Positions 23,069 to 31,897 of a stretch of DNA of 39,320 nt are shown here, one piece after another. This DNA comes from Desulfobulbaceae bacterium. GTDB taxonomy: Bacteria; Desulfobacterota; Desulfobulbia; Desulfobulbales; Desulfocapsaceae. The notes beneath the pieces are model-generated. The model ran no database searches. It was not told the origin of the DNA and was given only the letters and a program-made list of their open reading frames with translations. Numbering within the stretch: the first letter of the stretch is position 1; each line of letters opens with the position of its first letter. The DNA is taken from the NCBI GenBank assembly GCA_008933635.1, contig WBUQ01000025.1:1-39320 (forward strand), in the 5' to 3' direction. A program made the position numbers and the translations under genes.

Positions 23069-25912
23069 ATGCCCACCGCCACCCCCCCGGAACAGCTCCT
23101 GACAATACTCTCCCGGCTGATGGCGGAACTGCATCCGGAAGCCGCCTCGCGCCTGGACATCACCCTCGACAGCCGGCTCGACCGCGACCTCGGCCTCGAC
23201 AGCCTGGCCCGCATGGAGCTGCTGACCCGCCTCGAGCAGTCGTTTGCGGTCCGTCTGCCGGAGAAGGTGCTGACGACGGTGGAAACCCCGCGTGACCTGC
23301 TGCGGCACCTGGCCGCCGTGCCGGCTGAAGCCGCGACGGGCACCGGTTCTCAGCCGACGGAATTCGGCGCGGCGGCAGGATCGGCGGAGGTCCGCTCGGC
23401 GGCGACCCTGCTCGAGGTGCTGGACCGGCACGCCGCAGCCCGGCCGGATGCAGGCCATATCCTGCTGCTGCAGGGAGAGCGGGAACAGCTGATCGGCTAT
23501 GGCGAGCTGCGGGAGCGGGCGATCCAGGTTGCGGGGCTGCTGCAGTCGCTGCAGCTGGAACCCGGGGACAGAGTTGCCATCATGCTGCCCACCGGCGCCG
23601 ACTATTTCTTCTGCTTCTTCGGAATCCTCTACGCCGGCTGCGTGCCGGTCCCGCTGTACCCGCCGGCCCGTCCCAGCCAGATCGAGGAACACCTGCGCCG
23701 GCACCGGAAGATTTTGGCCAACGCCGGCACCAGGATTCTCGTCACCGTCCAGGAGGTCAAAACGGTCGCCCTGCTGCTGCAGACCCAGGTGCCCGTGCTG
23801 GAGCGGGTGCTGACCGTGGAGGAGCTCTACCTGCACGACCAGGCCGGCTACGCCCTGCCGGTTTCCCCGGAGTCGACCGCCTTTCTCCAGTACACCTCCG
23901 GCAGCACCGGCGACCCCAAGGGCGTCATCCTCAGCCACGCCAACCTGCTGGCCAATATCCGGGCCATGGGCCAGGTCTGCGGGGTCACCGCCGACGATGT
24001 CTTCGTCAGCTGGCTGCCCCTCTATCACGACATGGGCCTGATCGGGGCGTGGCTGGGCAGCCTCTACCACGGCTGCCGGCTGGTGGTGATGCCGCCGCTG
24101 TCCTTCATTGCCCGGCCGGAGCGCTGGCTGCAGGCAATCGACCGCTATCGCGGCACCCTCTCCGCCTCGCCGAATTTCGGCTACGAACTCTGCTGCTCGC
24201 GGCTGGACGACAAGGATCTGGCGGAGCTCGACCTCAGCTCCTGGCGCATGGCCTTCAACGGTGCCGAACCGGTGATCCCGGCCACCCTGCAGCGGTTCGA
24301 GGAGCGCTTCGCCCGCTGCGGCTACCGGCCCTCCGCCACCACTCCGGTCTACGGCCTGGCGGAATCGTCGGTGGGACTGGCCTTCCCGCCCGTCGGCCGG
24401 GGGGTGCTGATCGACCGCATCGACCGGGACCTCTTCCTCGCGAGCGGCCAGGCGCAGCCGGCGACCGACGCCCAGCGGCAGGTCTTCGAATTCGTCTGCT
24501 GCGGCCGGCCGCTGCCCGGCCACCAGATCCGGATCGTCGACGCAGGGGGCCGCGAGCTCCCCGACCGGCACGAAGGGCGGCTGCAGTTCAAGGGCCCTTC
24601 GGCGACCAGCGGCTACTTCCGCAGCCCGGACAAGACCCGCGAGCTGTTCCGCGACGGCTGGCTGGATTCCGGGGATATGGCCTACATCGCCGCCGGCGAG
24701 GTGTACATCACCAGCCGGATCAAGGACATCATCATCCGCGGCGGCCGCAACGTCTACCCGCATGAACTGGAGGACGCGGTTGGCGGCATCCCCGGCATCC
24801 GCCGCGGCTGCACGGCCGTCTTCGGCAGCAAGGACCCGAAAACCGGCACCGAGCGGCTGATCGTGCTGACCGAATCCCGCAAACGCCGCGATGACGAACT
24901 GGCAGCCCTGCGCCGGCAGGTCAACGCCGTCACCGTCGATCTTCTCGGCATGCCCCCCGACGAGGTGCTGATCGCCCCACCCGGTTCGGTACTGAAGACA
25001 TCGAGCGGCAAGATCCGCCGGGCGGCCAACCGGCAGCTCTTCGAGAGCGGCCGCATTGGCCGGAAGAAGGCCGCCGTCTGGCTGCAGCTGCTGCGCATGG
25101 GCCTGGCCGGCCTCGGTCCGCTCGCCGGCCGGATGCTGCGGCGGGCGGCCGCCACCCTCTACGCCGGCTGGTGCTGGCTGGTGCTGGGGCTGACCGGCGG
25201 CCTGTTCTGGGTGCCGATCGTCGTCTCACCGGGACTGGATTTGCCCTGGCGGCTGGCCCGGATCGGGGTTCGCCTGATCGGCCGGCTGACCGGGATCAAG
25301 ATGAGTGTTGACGGGATGGAGCACTTCCCGGCCGACGGACAGTTCCTCGTCGCCTGCAACCACATGAGCTACCTCGACGGGCTGGTGCTGACCGCGGTCC
25401 TGCCGCGGCGATGCAGCTTTGTCGCCAAGGCCGAGCTCGGGCGCAACCCGGCCCTGCGCCTGGCCCTCGAAAAACTGGGGACGGCCTTTGTCGAGCGCTT
25501 CGATATCGACAAGGGGCTGGAGGACGTGCAGAGGATCGAGGCCGCAACCGGGCGTGGCGTCAACCCGTTGTTCTTTGCCGAGGGCACCCTGCAGCGGATG
25601 CCTGGCCTGCTGCCCTTCCAGATGGGTGCCTTCGTGCTGGCGGCGCGGCAGCAGCTGCCGGTGGTGCCGGTCACCATCCGCGGGACGAGGAATATCCTGC
25701 GGGGCGGCTCGTGGTTCCCCCGCCGCGGCAGGGTCGACATCACCATCTCCGAGGCCTGCCGACCGACAGGCAGCGACTGGCCGGCGGCCATCGAACTCCG
25801 CGAGCGGGTGCGCGGCCTGATCCTCCGTCATCTCGGCGAACCCGACCTGGCCGGCGAATACACCTCGCTGACCCAGATGGATATCGCCCGACCGCCGGCA
25901 CCGGATCGCTGA
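23069..25912 (+). CDS. ACP - fatty acyl-AMP ligase - PlsC acyltransferase fusion
   Basis: The 947-residue protein joins three activities of lipid assembly. An acyl carrier domain (about 5-85) has the phosphopantetheine Ser45 in DLGLDSL. An adenylating domain of the fatty acyl-AMP ligase type (about 110-665) has YTSGSTGDPKGV at 275-286 and the FAAL-like PLYPPARPSQIEEHLRR segment, ending in SSGKIRR. After a hydrophobic stretch (about 690-725) comes a PlsC glycerolipid acyltransferase (about 730-940) with NHMSYLD (His765, Asp770), FAEGT (838-840) and VPVTIRGT. The fatty acid would be activated as acyl-AMP, loaded on the carrier and transferred to an acceptor at the membrane. The start is the ATG at 23069; a TTG at 22955 opens an implausible 38-residue extension. 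Confidence 0.9.
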   Translation: MPTATPPEQLLTILSRLMAELHPEAASRLDITLDSRLDRDLGLDSLARMELLTRLEQSFAVRLPEKVLTTVETPRDLLRHLAAVPAEAATGTGSQPTEFGAAAGSAEVRSAATLLEVLDRHAAARPDAGHILLLQGEREQLIGYGELRERAIQVAGLLQSLQLEPGDRVAIMLPTGADYFFCFFGILYAGCVPVPLYPPARPSQIEEHLRRHRKILANAGTRILVTVQEVKTVALLLQTQVPVLERVLTVEELYLHDQAGYALPVSPESTAFLQYTSGSTGDPKGVILSHANLLANIRAMGQVCGVTADDVFVSWLPLYHDMGLIGAWLGSLYHGCRLVVMPPLSFIARPERWLQAIDRYRGTLSASPNFGYELCCSRLDDKDLAELDLSSWRMAFNGAEPVIPATLQRFEERFARCGYRPSATTPVYGLAESSVGLAFPPVGRGVLIDRIDRDLFLASGQAQPATDAQRQVFEFVCCGRPLPGHQIRIVDAGGRELPDRHEGRLQFKGPSATSGYFRSPDKTRELFRDGWLDSGDMAYIAAGEVYITSRIKDIIIRGGRNVYPHELEDAVGGIPGIRRGCTAVFGSKDPKTGTERLIVLTESRKRRDDELAALRRQVNAVTVDLLGMPPDEVLIAPPGSVLKTSSGKIRRAANRQLFESGRIGRKKAAVWLQLLRMGLAGLGPLAGRMLRRAAATLYAGWCWLVLGLTGGLFWVPIVVSPGLDLPWRLARIGVRLIGRLTGIKMSVDGMEHFPADGQFLVACNHMSYLDGLVLTAVLPRRCSFVAKAELGRNPALRLALEKLGTAFVERFDIDKGLEDVQRIEAATGRGVNPLFFAEGTLQRMPGLLPFQMGAFVLAARQQLPVVPVTIRGTRNILRGGSWFPRRGRVDITISEACRPTGSDWPAAIELRERVRGLILRHLGEPDLAGEYTSLTQMDIARPPAPDR

Positions 25913-26125
25913 CCGGCAAGGCAGGACAAGCCGGCAGCGCACCGGATGATTCCGGGCGGTTATCGGATGAATGCCACATATCGCCCCTGCGATTCCCCCG
26001 GACGCAAAAGACAGTTTCCCATCAGGCCCCGGGATGAATATTGTCTCTGTATCAGCGTCCCCGCTGAAGCCGCAACATCCTCATTGCAACACCAATCTGC
26101 CAGACAACAGACAGGAGATCTCACC

Positions 26126-26899
26126 ATGAGCAATCAATTCGAAGGCAAAAAGCTGCTGGTCGTCGGCGGGACCAGCGGAATGGGCCTGCAGACTGCCAGG
26201 ATGGTCCTCGCCGAAGGCGGCAGCGCCGTGGTCGTGGGCCTCCGCCCGGAAAAGACCGAAGGGGCGCGGAAGGAGCTGGCCGCCCTGGGCCAGGTCGTGG
26301 CGCTGACCGCGGACATCTCCGGCAGGGAAGGGCTGGCCGGCCTGCTCGAGACCATCGACGGACAGCATCCCGATATCGACCTGCTGGTCAATGCGGCCGG
26401 CGTATTCTTCCCCAAGCCGTTCCTGGAGCATCAGGACGCGGACTACGACCAGTATATGGAACTGAACAGGGCGTTCTTCTTCATCACCCAGAGGGTCGCC
26501 GCCAACCTGGTGGCCAGGGAGCGCCCGGGCGCGATCGTCAACATCGGCTCGATGTGGGCCAGGCAGGCCATCGCCGCGACCCCGTCTTCGGCATACTCCA
26601 TGGCCAAGGCCGGCCTGCACTCGCTGACCCAGCACCTGGCCATGGAACTGGCGCCGAAGCGCATCCGCGTCAACGCGGTCTCCCCGGCGGTGGTGCAGAC
26701 CCCGATCTACGAAGGGTTCATCCCGAAGGCCGAAGTGCACAGTACCCTGCAGTCCTTCAACAGCTTCCACCCCATCGGCCGGATCGGCACCCCACAGGAT
26801 GTCGCCGAAGTGATCGTCTTCCTGCTGTCGGACAAGGCGGGCTGGGTCACCGGCGCGATCTGGGACGTGGATGGCGGCGTGATGGCCGGCCGCAACTGA
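26126..26899 (+). CDS. Short-chain dehydrogenase/reductase
   Basis: The 257-residue classical SDR has the cofactor motif GGTSGMG (14-20), NAAG (89-92), and the catalytic Ser142, Tyr157 and Lys161 (YSMAKAG). Late motifs are [14 protein letters not shown] and [11 protein letters not shown]. It reduces a carbonyl or oxidises an alcohol with NAD(P)H in the cytosol; the substrate is unknown. ACAGGAGATCTCACC precedes the ATG at 26126, and the frame extended upstream to 25946 has no family similarity. The leader region (25913-26125) shows lower G+C and no clear promoter. A strong hairpin follows the stop codon, so it is probably a single-gene unit. Confidence 0.92.
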   Translation: MSNQFEGKKLLVVGGTSGMGLQTARMVLAEGGSAVVVGLRPEKTEGARKELAALGQVVALTADISGREGLAGLLETIDGQHPDIDLLVNAAGVFFPKPFLEHQDADYDQYMELNRAFFFITQRVAANLVARERPGAIVNIGSMWARQAIAATPSSAYSMAKAGLHSLTQHLAMELAPKRIRVNAVSPAVVQTPIYEGFIPKAEVHSTLQSFNSFHPIGRIGTPQDVAEVIVFLLSDKAGWVTGAIWDVDGGVMAGRN

Positions 26900-26908
26900 G
26901 CCGCGGCA

Positions 26909-26943
26909 GGCGGTGTGCCTTGCCCGGTTCCGGGCACACCGCC
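26909..26943 (+). terminator. Strong hairpin after the SDR gene
   Basis: GGCGGTGTGCC (26909-26919) pairs perfectly over 11 bp with GGCACACCGCC (26933-26943), 9 bases after the SDR stop codon. There is no U-tract, so it may be a terminator of the GC-rich type or an mRNA 3'-end stabiliser. Confidence 0.55.
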
Positions 26944-27238
26944 GCGATCGATGCCGGCCCTCCTGACAGCGCTGTCCCAGTTCCTGCAGAAGGGTAAGTA
27001 TTGCCACAATTCAATTGACACCTCTCTTCCATTGCGATTAGCATTTTAATATTCCATGTTTTTATTGATTTTCCTGTTACCGTTGATGGCCTTTCTGGCC
27101 GGTCCCATCGAGCCATGAAGACGCAGCGCCGGGCCGCTGCCGAAAGGCCTGTCAGAAGATTTTGCATACCGATGGCGAAGGACACTACAGGGAGCCTTCG
27201 ACAGAATTGACACTGGGCAGGACAGGACAGATAACGGG
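26944..27238 (+). promoter_or_regulatory. AT-rich leader of the FIST operon with possible promoter
   Basis: The region before the FIST gene is markedly AT-rich between about 26990 and 27090. TTGACA (27015-27020) with TAGCAT (27039-27044) at 18 bases is a possible sigma70 promoter, giving a leader near 190 bases. The nine bases AATTGACAC recur at 27013-27021 and 27205-27213. No gene is seen here. Confidence 0.35.
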
Positions 27239-28471
27239 ATGAATGCAATCGGAATTGGCTACGGCAACGACCAGGACACCTACAGGCTGGGGCAGCGTGT
27301 GGCGGAGGCGGCACTGCAATCCGGCGGTATCGGCCGGCCCGATATGCTGATCGCTTTCTGCAGCGGTCATGGCGACCTGGGGCAATTCCATGCAGGACTC
27401 CGATCCGTCACCGGAGAAGCGACCCCGATCATCGGCGGCTCGTGCCTCGGGGTTATAACCGGCACCGAACTCTCCTACCATGGCTGCCCCGGGGCGGCTG
27501 CCGCAATACAGTCGGACTCGATCCGATTCGCAGTCTCGTCGGCCGGCGGCATGGATCGCGACGAGGCCCTGGCAGGCAAAGAGATGATCGATGCCCTGCA
27601 GCTTTCACCGGCCGACAGGCTTCTGCTGCTCTTCTACGATTCGATCCACACCCCGGCAAGCCCATCCGGCCCGCCGGTTCTCAACTATTCAGCGCCGCTG
27701 TTGCACGGAATCGAAGAGAGGCTGAAAGGCCGTGTGCCGATATTCGGCGCCGGCCTTATGGGAGATTACAATTTCGGGACAACGCAGCAGTTCTGCGGCT
27801 TTCGGGTGGATACCCAGCAGGTTGTCGGCTGCATGGCCGCCGGTGATTTCTTCGTCTACAACACGATCATGCATGGCTGCATCCCGCTCGACGGGGTCTA
27901 CCGCCGGATCACCAGGATGAAGGACGATATCATCCACGAGCTGGACGGCCAGCCGGTTGTCCCGATTATCGATCGGCTCTTCGGCAGCACCCGATGGCAG
28001 GAAGAACGCCCGATCATCAGCAATCTGACGATCGGGGTCAATCATGGGAACCGTTTCGAGAAACCCGACGAATCCCACTACGTCAACAGGCTCATCACCG
28101 GCGTCGTGCAGGGCGGGGCCGGAATCGGCATGTTCGAAGCCGACCTCGATGTCGGCCAGGAGATCCAGTTCATGATCCGCGACAACGGGATGATGATGCA
28201 GTCCGTCCGCGACAACGTCCCGGCGGTCATGGCCAGGATCGAATCCGAGGGCAAAAGGCCCTTTTTCGCCCTCTACATCGATTGCGGTGGTCGGACGGCG
28301 GAACAATCCGTCACGGAAGGCGAGGAAGCGGCAGTGATACAGAACGTGATGCAGAAAGCCGGGGTCCCGTTCCTGGGATTGTATTCCGGGGTGGAGATCG
28401 CCCCGATGCTGGGCAGAAGCCGTGGTCTGGACTGGACCGGCGTCCTCATCATCCTGGCGGAGAACGCCTGA
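27239..28471 (+). CDS. FIST domain sensory protein
   Basis: The 410-residue soluble protein has the FIST_N (about 5-215) and FIST_C (about 225-385) pattern: LIAFCSGHGDLGQF, TPIIGGSCLGVITG, RLLLLFYDSIH, PIFGAGLMGDYNFG, and the late FLGLYSGVEIAPMLGRSRGLDWTGVLIIL. FIST proteins bind small ligands, proposed to be amino acids, and are encoded beside kinases, cyclases or chemoreceptors. The gene ends one base before the start of a PAS hybrid kinase, so the two are one transcription and probably one signalling unit. The ribosome site (AGGACAG) is modest. Confidence 0.92.
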   Translation: MNAIGIGYGNDQDTYRLGQRVAEAALQSGGIGRPDMLIAFCSGHGDLGQFHAGLRSVTGEATPIIGGSCLGVITGTELSYHGCPGAAAAIQSDSIRFAVSSAGGMDRDEALAGKEMIDALQLSPADRLLLLFYDSIHTPASPSGPPVLNYSAPLLHGIEERLKGRVPIFGAGLMGDYNFGTTQQFCGFRVDTQQVVGCMAAGDFFVYNTIMHGCIPLDGVYRRITRMKDDIIHELDGQPVVPIIDRLFGSTRWQEERPIISNLTIGVNHGNRFEKPDESHYVNRLITGVVQGGAGIGMFEADLDVGQEIQFMIRDNGMMMQSVRDNVPAVMARIESEGKRPFFALYIDCGGRTAEQSVTEGEEAAVIQNVMQKAGVPFLGLYSGVEIAPMLGRSRGLDWTGVLIILAENA

Positions 28472-28472
28472 C

Positions 28473-31043
28473 ATGAGCGGAAAGGGTTCAAAGACGGAGG
28501 CCCTGGAGAAAGCGCTCGCCAATCTCGAGGCTGAACGGGATTACTATCGCCTGGTTGCCGAACGGCTTGGCCGGAAAGCCCTGGCCGACGCCCAGGACTT
28601 TTCCCGGATGATCCGGGACCTCCGGCGGAGGGAAGCGCAGCTCCACAAGGACCGGGCAGAACTCGAGAAAACCATAGCAGAACGCACCGCGGAGTTGGTG
28701 ACGCGGAATGCAGAACTCAGCGAGAGCACCCGGCGCTACGACAATCTGGTCAAACAGATCCCGCACGGCGTCTATACCCTGCGAATCGGGAACTCTGGCA
28801 GCATGCGGTTTGATTACCTGAGCCCGGTTTTCTGCGAGATTCTGGACATCGACCCTGAAGCGGTGCGGCGTGACGCAGACCTCGCCTTTTCCCATGCCCA
28901 CCCGGATGACCGCGGGGCACTGGACCACTCTGCGCGCGAGGCCACCAGACGCTGTGCCCCCTTCCGCTGGGAAGGCCGGTTCGTCATCCGCCAGGAAGTC
29001 CGCTGGATCAGGCTCGAGGCCGATCCGGCCGCGACCCCGGCCGGCGATGTTGTCTGGAACGGGGTTCTCAGCGATATCACCGAACGGCGGCGCATCCAGG
29101 ACAAACTGAAAGAGAGCGAGGAACGGCTCACCTTCCTCATCAAGAACTCATCCGACAGCCTGGTCATCCTCAACAGCGACGGGAGCCAGAGGTTCGTCAG
29201 CCCTGCGGCGGAAAGAATAACCGGATACCCGGTCAGTGAACTGGAAGGCAGGACACTCGACACGATCATTCACCCGGATGATCTCGAAGAGGTCAGAGCG
29301 GCCTGGAATGAGGCTGTCGAGCATCCCGAGAAGACCGTCACCGTCCGGTACCGGCATATCCATAAGACCAGGGGTTGGGTCTTCTCGGAGGCAATCGCCC
29401 AGAGCTTTCTGGCGGAACCTGCGATCAACGGCGTCATCGCCAGCGTCCGGGACATCACCGAGCGCAAACAGGTGGAAGATTCCCTGCGGGAGCAGCGCTG
29501 GCGCCTGGAACGCATCATCGAAGGCACCAATGTCGGCACATGGGAATGGAACGTCCAGACGGGAGATGTCATCGTCAACGAACGCTGGGCGCAGATGATC
29601 GGCTATACGCTGGCCGAGCTGGCACCCGTCAGCATCAAGACCTGGGAGATGCTGTGCCACCCGGATGACTTGCAACGCTCCGTCGCATTGCTGGAACACC
29701 ATTTTTCCGGCAATCAGCCGTACTATCACAACGAATCCAGGATGAAGCACAAGGACGGTCACTGGATCTGGATCCTCGATAGCGGCCGCGTTGTCACCCA
29801 TACCGGAGACGGCAAGCCGCTGCTGATGTTCGGCACCCATTCCGACATCACCGACCGCAAGAGGATGGAGGAACAACGGGAGAAGTTCGAAGCGCTCAAT
29901 CGCCAGATCCATAAGGCGGAGAGCCTGCACCGCATGGCCGGGGCGATCGCGCATCACTTCAACAACCAGCTCGGTGTCGTGATGGGGAATCTGGAGCTGG
30001 CCCTTGATGAGCTGCCGCGGGAAACGGCACCGGCCGAGAGCGTGGCGGCTGCCATGCAGGGAGCCCTCAAGGCGGCTGAGATCAGCGGCCTGATGCTCAC
30101 CTACCTGGGGCAGACGAGCGGCAGGACTTCACCGCTGAACCTGACCGAGATCAGCCGCAAAACCCTGCCACTCATCCAGACCACCGCCCCCGGGGACCTG
30201 CTCCTCGCCGTCGACCTGTCGGACCCTGGTCCGACAGTCAACGCCAATGAGAACCAGATCCAGCAGATTCTCACCAATCTGGCCACCAACGCCTGGGAGG
30301 CCTGCGCGGACCATGGTTCCGTGAGGATAACCGTCAGAGAGGTCCGGCAATCCGACCTCCCTGCCTCACACCGTCTCCCGGTCGACTGGCAGCCGTCGGA
30401 CCCTGCCTATGCCTGCCTGGAGGTGGCTGACACCGGCAGCGGGATCACGGACGAGGATATCGACAGACTCTTCGATCCATTTTTTTCCAGCAAATTCCCA
30501 GGCCGCGGCCTGGGCCTCCCGGTGGTGCTGGGAATTGTCAAAGCCTATGGCGGCGCGGTCTCGGTCGAAAGCGAAGTGGGACGAGGGAGCACCTTTCGCG
30601 TCCTGCTGCCTGTATCTGCCGATACGGCATCCCCTCAGACATTGCAGGTGGACAGAGCGATCCCGGAAGCAATGAGCGGAACGGTGCTGCTGGTGGAAGA
30701 TGAAGAGCTGATGCGGGAGACAACCAGAAGAATGATCGTCCACCTTGGGTTTGCATGTCTGGTGGCTAAAGACGGCGCCGAAGCGGTGAGCATGTTCCGC
30801 CAGCATGCCGACGACGTTGACGTTGTCCTCTGCGACCTCAGCATGCCGCGCATGAACGGCTGGGAGACGGTGTCGGCCCTGCGGCGGATCCGTCCAGGCA
30901 TACCGGTGGTCCTGGCCAGCGGCCACGACGAGTCCAGGGTCTTCGCGGACGGCCAGCATGACCAGCTCCAGGGCTTCCTCCACAAACCCTATCACCAGGC
31001 CTTGCTGAAGGACACGCTGGCCAGGGCGATGAAGACGGCCTGA
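28473..31043 (+). CDS. Triple-PAS hybrid histidine kinase, partner of the FIST protein
   Basis: The 856-residue cytosolic protein opens with a coiled coil (about 5-88), then three PAS/PAC domains (about 90-215, 218-345 and 345-470). A short coiled coil leads to the phospho-acceptor His494 in AIAHHFNNQLG; the usual Asp after the His is His495 here. The HATPase domain has LTNLATNAWEAC, DTGSGITDED and GRGLGLPVVLG. A receiver domain (about 735-850) has phospho-acceptor Asp788 in VLCDLSMPRMNG and Lys in FLHKPY. GGCGGAG lies upstream of the ATG at 28473. It probably relays the FIST ligand signal together with PAS inputs, but its downstream target is not in the window. Confidence 0.92.
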   Translation: MSGKGSKTEALEKALANLEAERDYYRLVAERLGRKALADAQDFSRMIRDLRRREAQLHKDRAELEKTIAERTAELVTRNAELSESTRRYDNLVKQIPHGVYTLRIGNSGSMRFDYLSPVFCEILDIDPEAVRRDADLAFSHAHPDDRGALDHSAREATRRCAPFRWEGRFVIRQEVRWIRLEADPAATPAGDVVWNGVLSDITERRRIQDKLKESEERLTFLIKNSSDSLVILNSDGSQRFVSPAAERITGYPVSELEGRTLDTIIHPDDLEEVRAAWNEAVEHPEKTVTVRYRHIHKTRGWVFSEAIAQSFLAEPAINGVIASVRDITERKQVEDSLREQRWRLERIIEGTNVGTWEWNVQTGDVIVNERWAQMIGYTLAELAPVSIKTWEMLCHPDDLQRSVALLEHHFSGNQPYYHNESRMKHKDGHWIWILDSGRVVTHTGDGKPLLMFGTHSDITDRKRMEEQREKFEALNRQIHKAESLHRMAGAIAHHFNNQLGVVMGNLELALDELPRETAPAESVAAAMQGALKAAEISGLMLTYLGQTSGRTSPLNLTEISRKTLPLIQTTAPGDLLLAVDLSDPGPTVNANENQIQQILTNLATNAWEACADHGSVRITVREVRQSDLPASHRLPVDWQPSDPAYACLEVADTGSGITDEDIDRLFDPFFSSKFPGRGLGLPVVLGIVKAYGGAVSVESEVGRGSTFRVLLPVSADTASPQTLQVDRAIPEAMSGTVLLVEDEELMRETTRRMIVHLGFACLVAKDGAEAVSMFRQHADDVDVVLCDLSMPRMNGWETVSALRRIRPGIPVVLASGHDESRVFADGQHDQLQGFLHKPYHQALLKDTLARAMKTA

Positions 31044-31137
31044 TGCGGGCCCCTCCTCAGCCTGACGGCCCGGGAAGACGCCCGACCCGCCAGCCCAACC
31101 ATCCTTCACCAGCAAACGCTCCATCAGGGGAGAGACG

Positions 31138-31812
31138 ATGAAGACTCCTGACACGCCATCCAGGTTCCCGGACAATTTCTCCAAGGCGATGATTTTCCTC
31201 CTGGCGGCACTGTTCCTGGGAGTGGCCCTTGCCGTGCCGTTCTATTACGAAACGCAGACGATGTGGTACAAGACCGGTGCCGACAGGATCATGCTCCGGG
31301 CCGGGCAGATGGCGGGCCTGTTCGCCCTTGTCCTGCTGACGGGGCAACTCCTGCTTGCTTCGCGAGTGGGGCTTTTTGAACATCTCTACGGACGCACACG
31401 TCTGCTGCGCTGGCACCAGGCCAACGGGGTGATTATCTTCTGCGCCGTCTGCAGCCATGTGCTTCTGGTACTGGCCCCCGAAGGGTTCGACAACCTGCCG
31501 ATCGGCAAAAAATACTGGCCTGAGATGATCGGCGGGGTGCTCTTCCTCCTGCTCTTCGTCATGGTGGTCACCTCCCGTTTCCGATCGTGGTTCGGCCTGG
31601 AATATGCACGATGGCGAATGCTGCATAAACCGCTGGGCTACCTCTGTCTTGTGCTCGCCTTTCTCCATGTGCGCTTTGTCAGTGAATCGTTTGCCCGGGG
31701 ATTGCCGAGAACGGTGCTGATCGCCGTCGGTATTGGCCTGGCGCTGTTCATCGGCCTTGTGCAGGTGCTGCGGCGGACCCCGGGAAGAGCACAAAGCGGC
31801 CCGCAGCCCTGA
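31138..31812 (+). CDS. Ferric reductase-like transmembrane protein (bis-heme, no flavin domain)
   Basis: The 224-residue protein has five to six membrane helices. Four histidines, His93 (RWHQANG), His107 (CSHVLL), His163 (MLHKPLGYL) and His177 (AFLHVRF), are spaced in two pairs of 14, the b-heme ligand pattern of the ferric reductase-like/NOX core. The FAD and NAD domains of full ferric reductases are absent, so electrons must come from a partner. GGGGAGAGACG precedes the ATG. It may start the following cluster or be independent; a hairpin lies across its stop codon. Confidence 0.85.
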   Translation: MKTPDTPSRFPDNFSKAMIFLLAALFLGVALAVPFYYETQTMWYKTGADRIMLRAGQMAGLFALVLLTGQLLLASRVGLFEHLYGRTRLLRWHQANGVIIFCAVCSHVLLVLAPEGFDNLPIGKKYWPEMIGGVLFLLLFVMVVTSRFRSWFGLEYARWRMLHKPLGYLCLVLAFLHVRFVSESFARGLPRTVLIAVGIGLALFIGLVQVLRRTPGRAQSGPQP

Positions 31813-31821
31813 CTGCGGGCC
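31798..31821 (+). terminator. 9-bp hairpin spanning the stop codon
   Basis: GGCCCGCAG (31798-31806) pairs perfectly with CTGCGGGCC (31813-31821) around CCCTGA. The stop codon of the ferric reductase-like gene is in the loop. No U-tract follows. It may attenuate read-through into the next genes. Confidence 0.4.
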
Positions 31822-31833
31822 TCCCTGGCATGC

Positions 31834-31843
31834 AGGAGGTGAT
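31834..31843 (+). promoter_or_regulatory. Perfect Shine-Dalgarno at an alternative start
   Basis: AGGAGGTGAT pairs fully with the 16S tail and abuts an ATG at 31844, in frame with the phosphatase gene. A second site, AAGGAG at 31886-31891, serves the ATG at 31898. The two tandem sites could give two isoforms or regulate initiation. Confidence 0.5.
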
Positions 31844-31897
31844 ATGTACAGTATTCACGGCAAAAACGGCATCCCTCCGGCCCGCAAGGAGATACCC

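Noticed and set aside
27207-27235. TTGACA-N17-GATAAC directly before the FIST start codon
   Set aside because: Transcription would begin within the start codon, giving a leaderless message; the upstream AT-rich region is a better promoter location.
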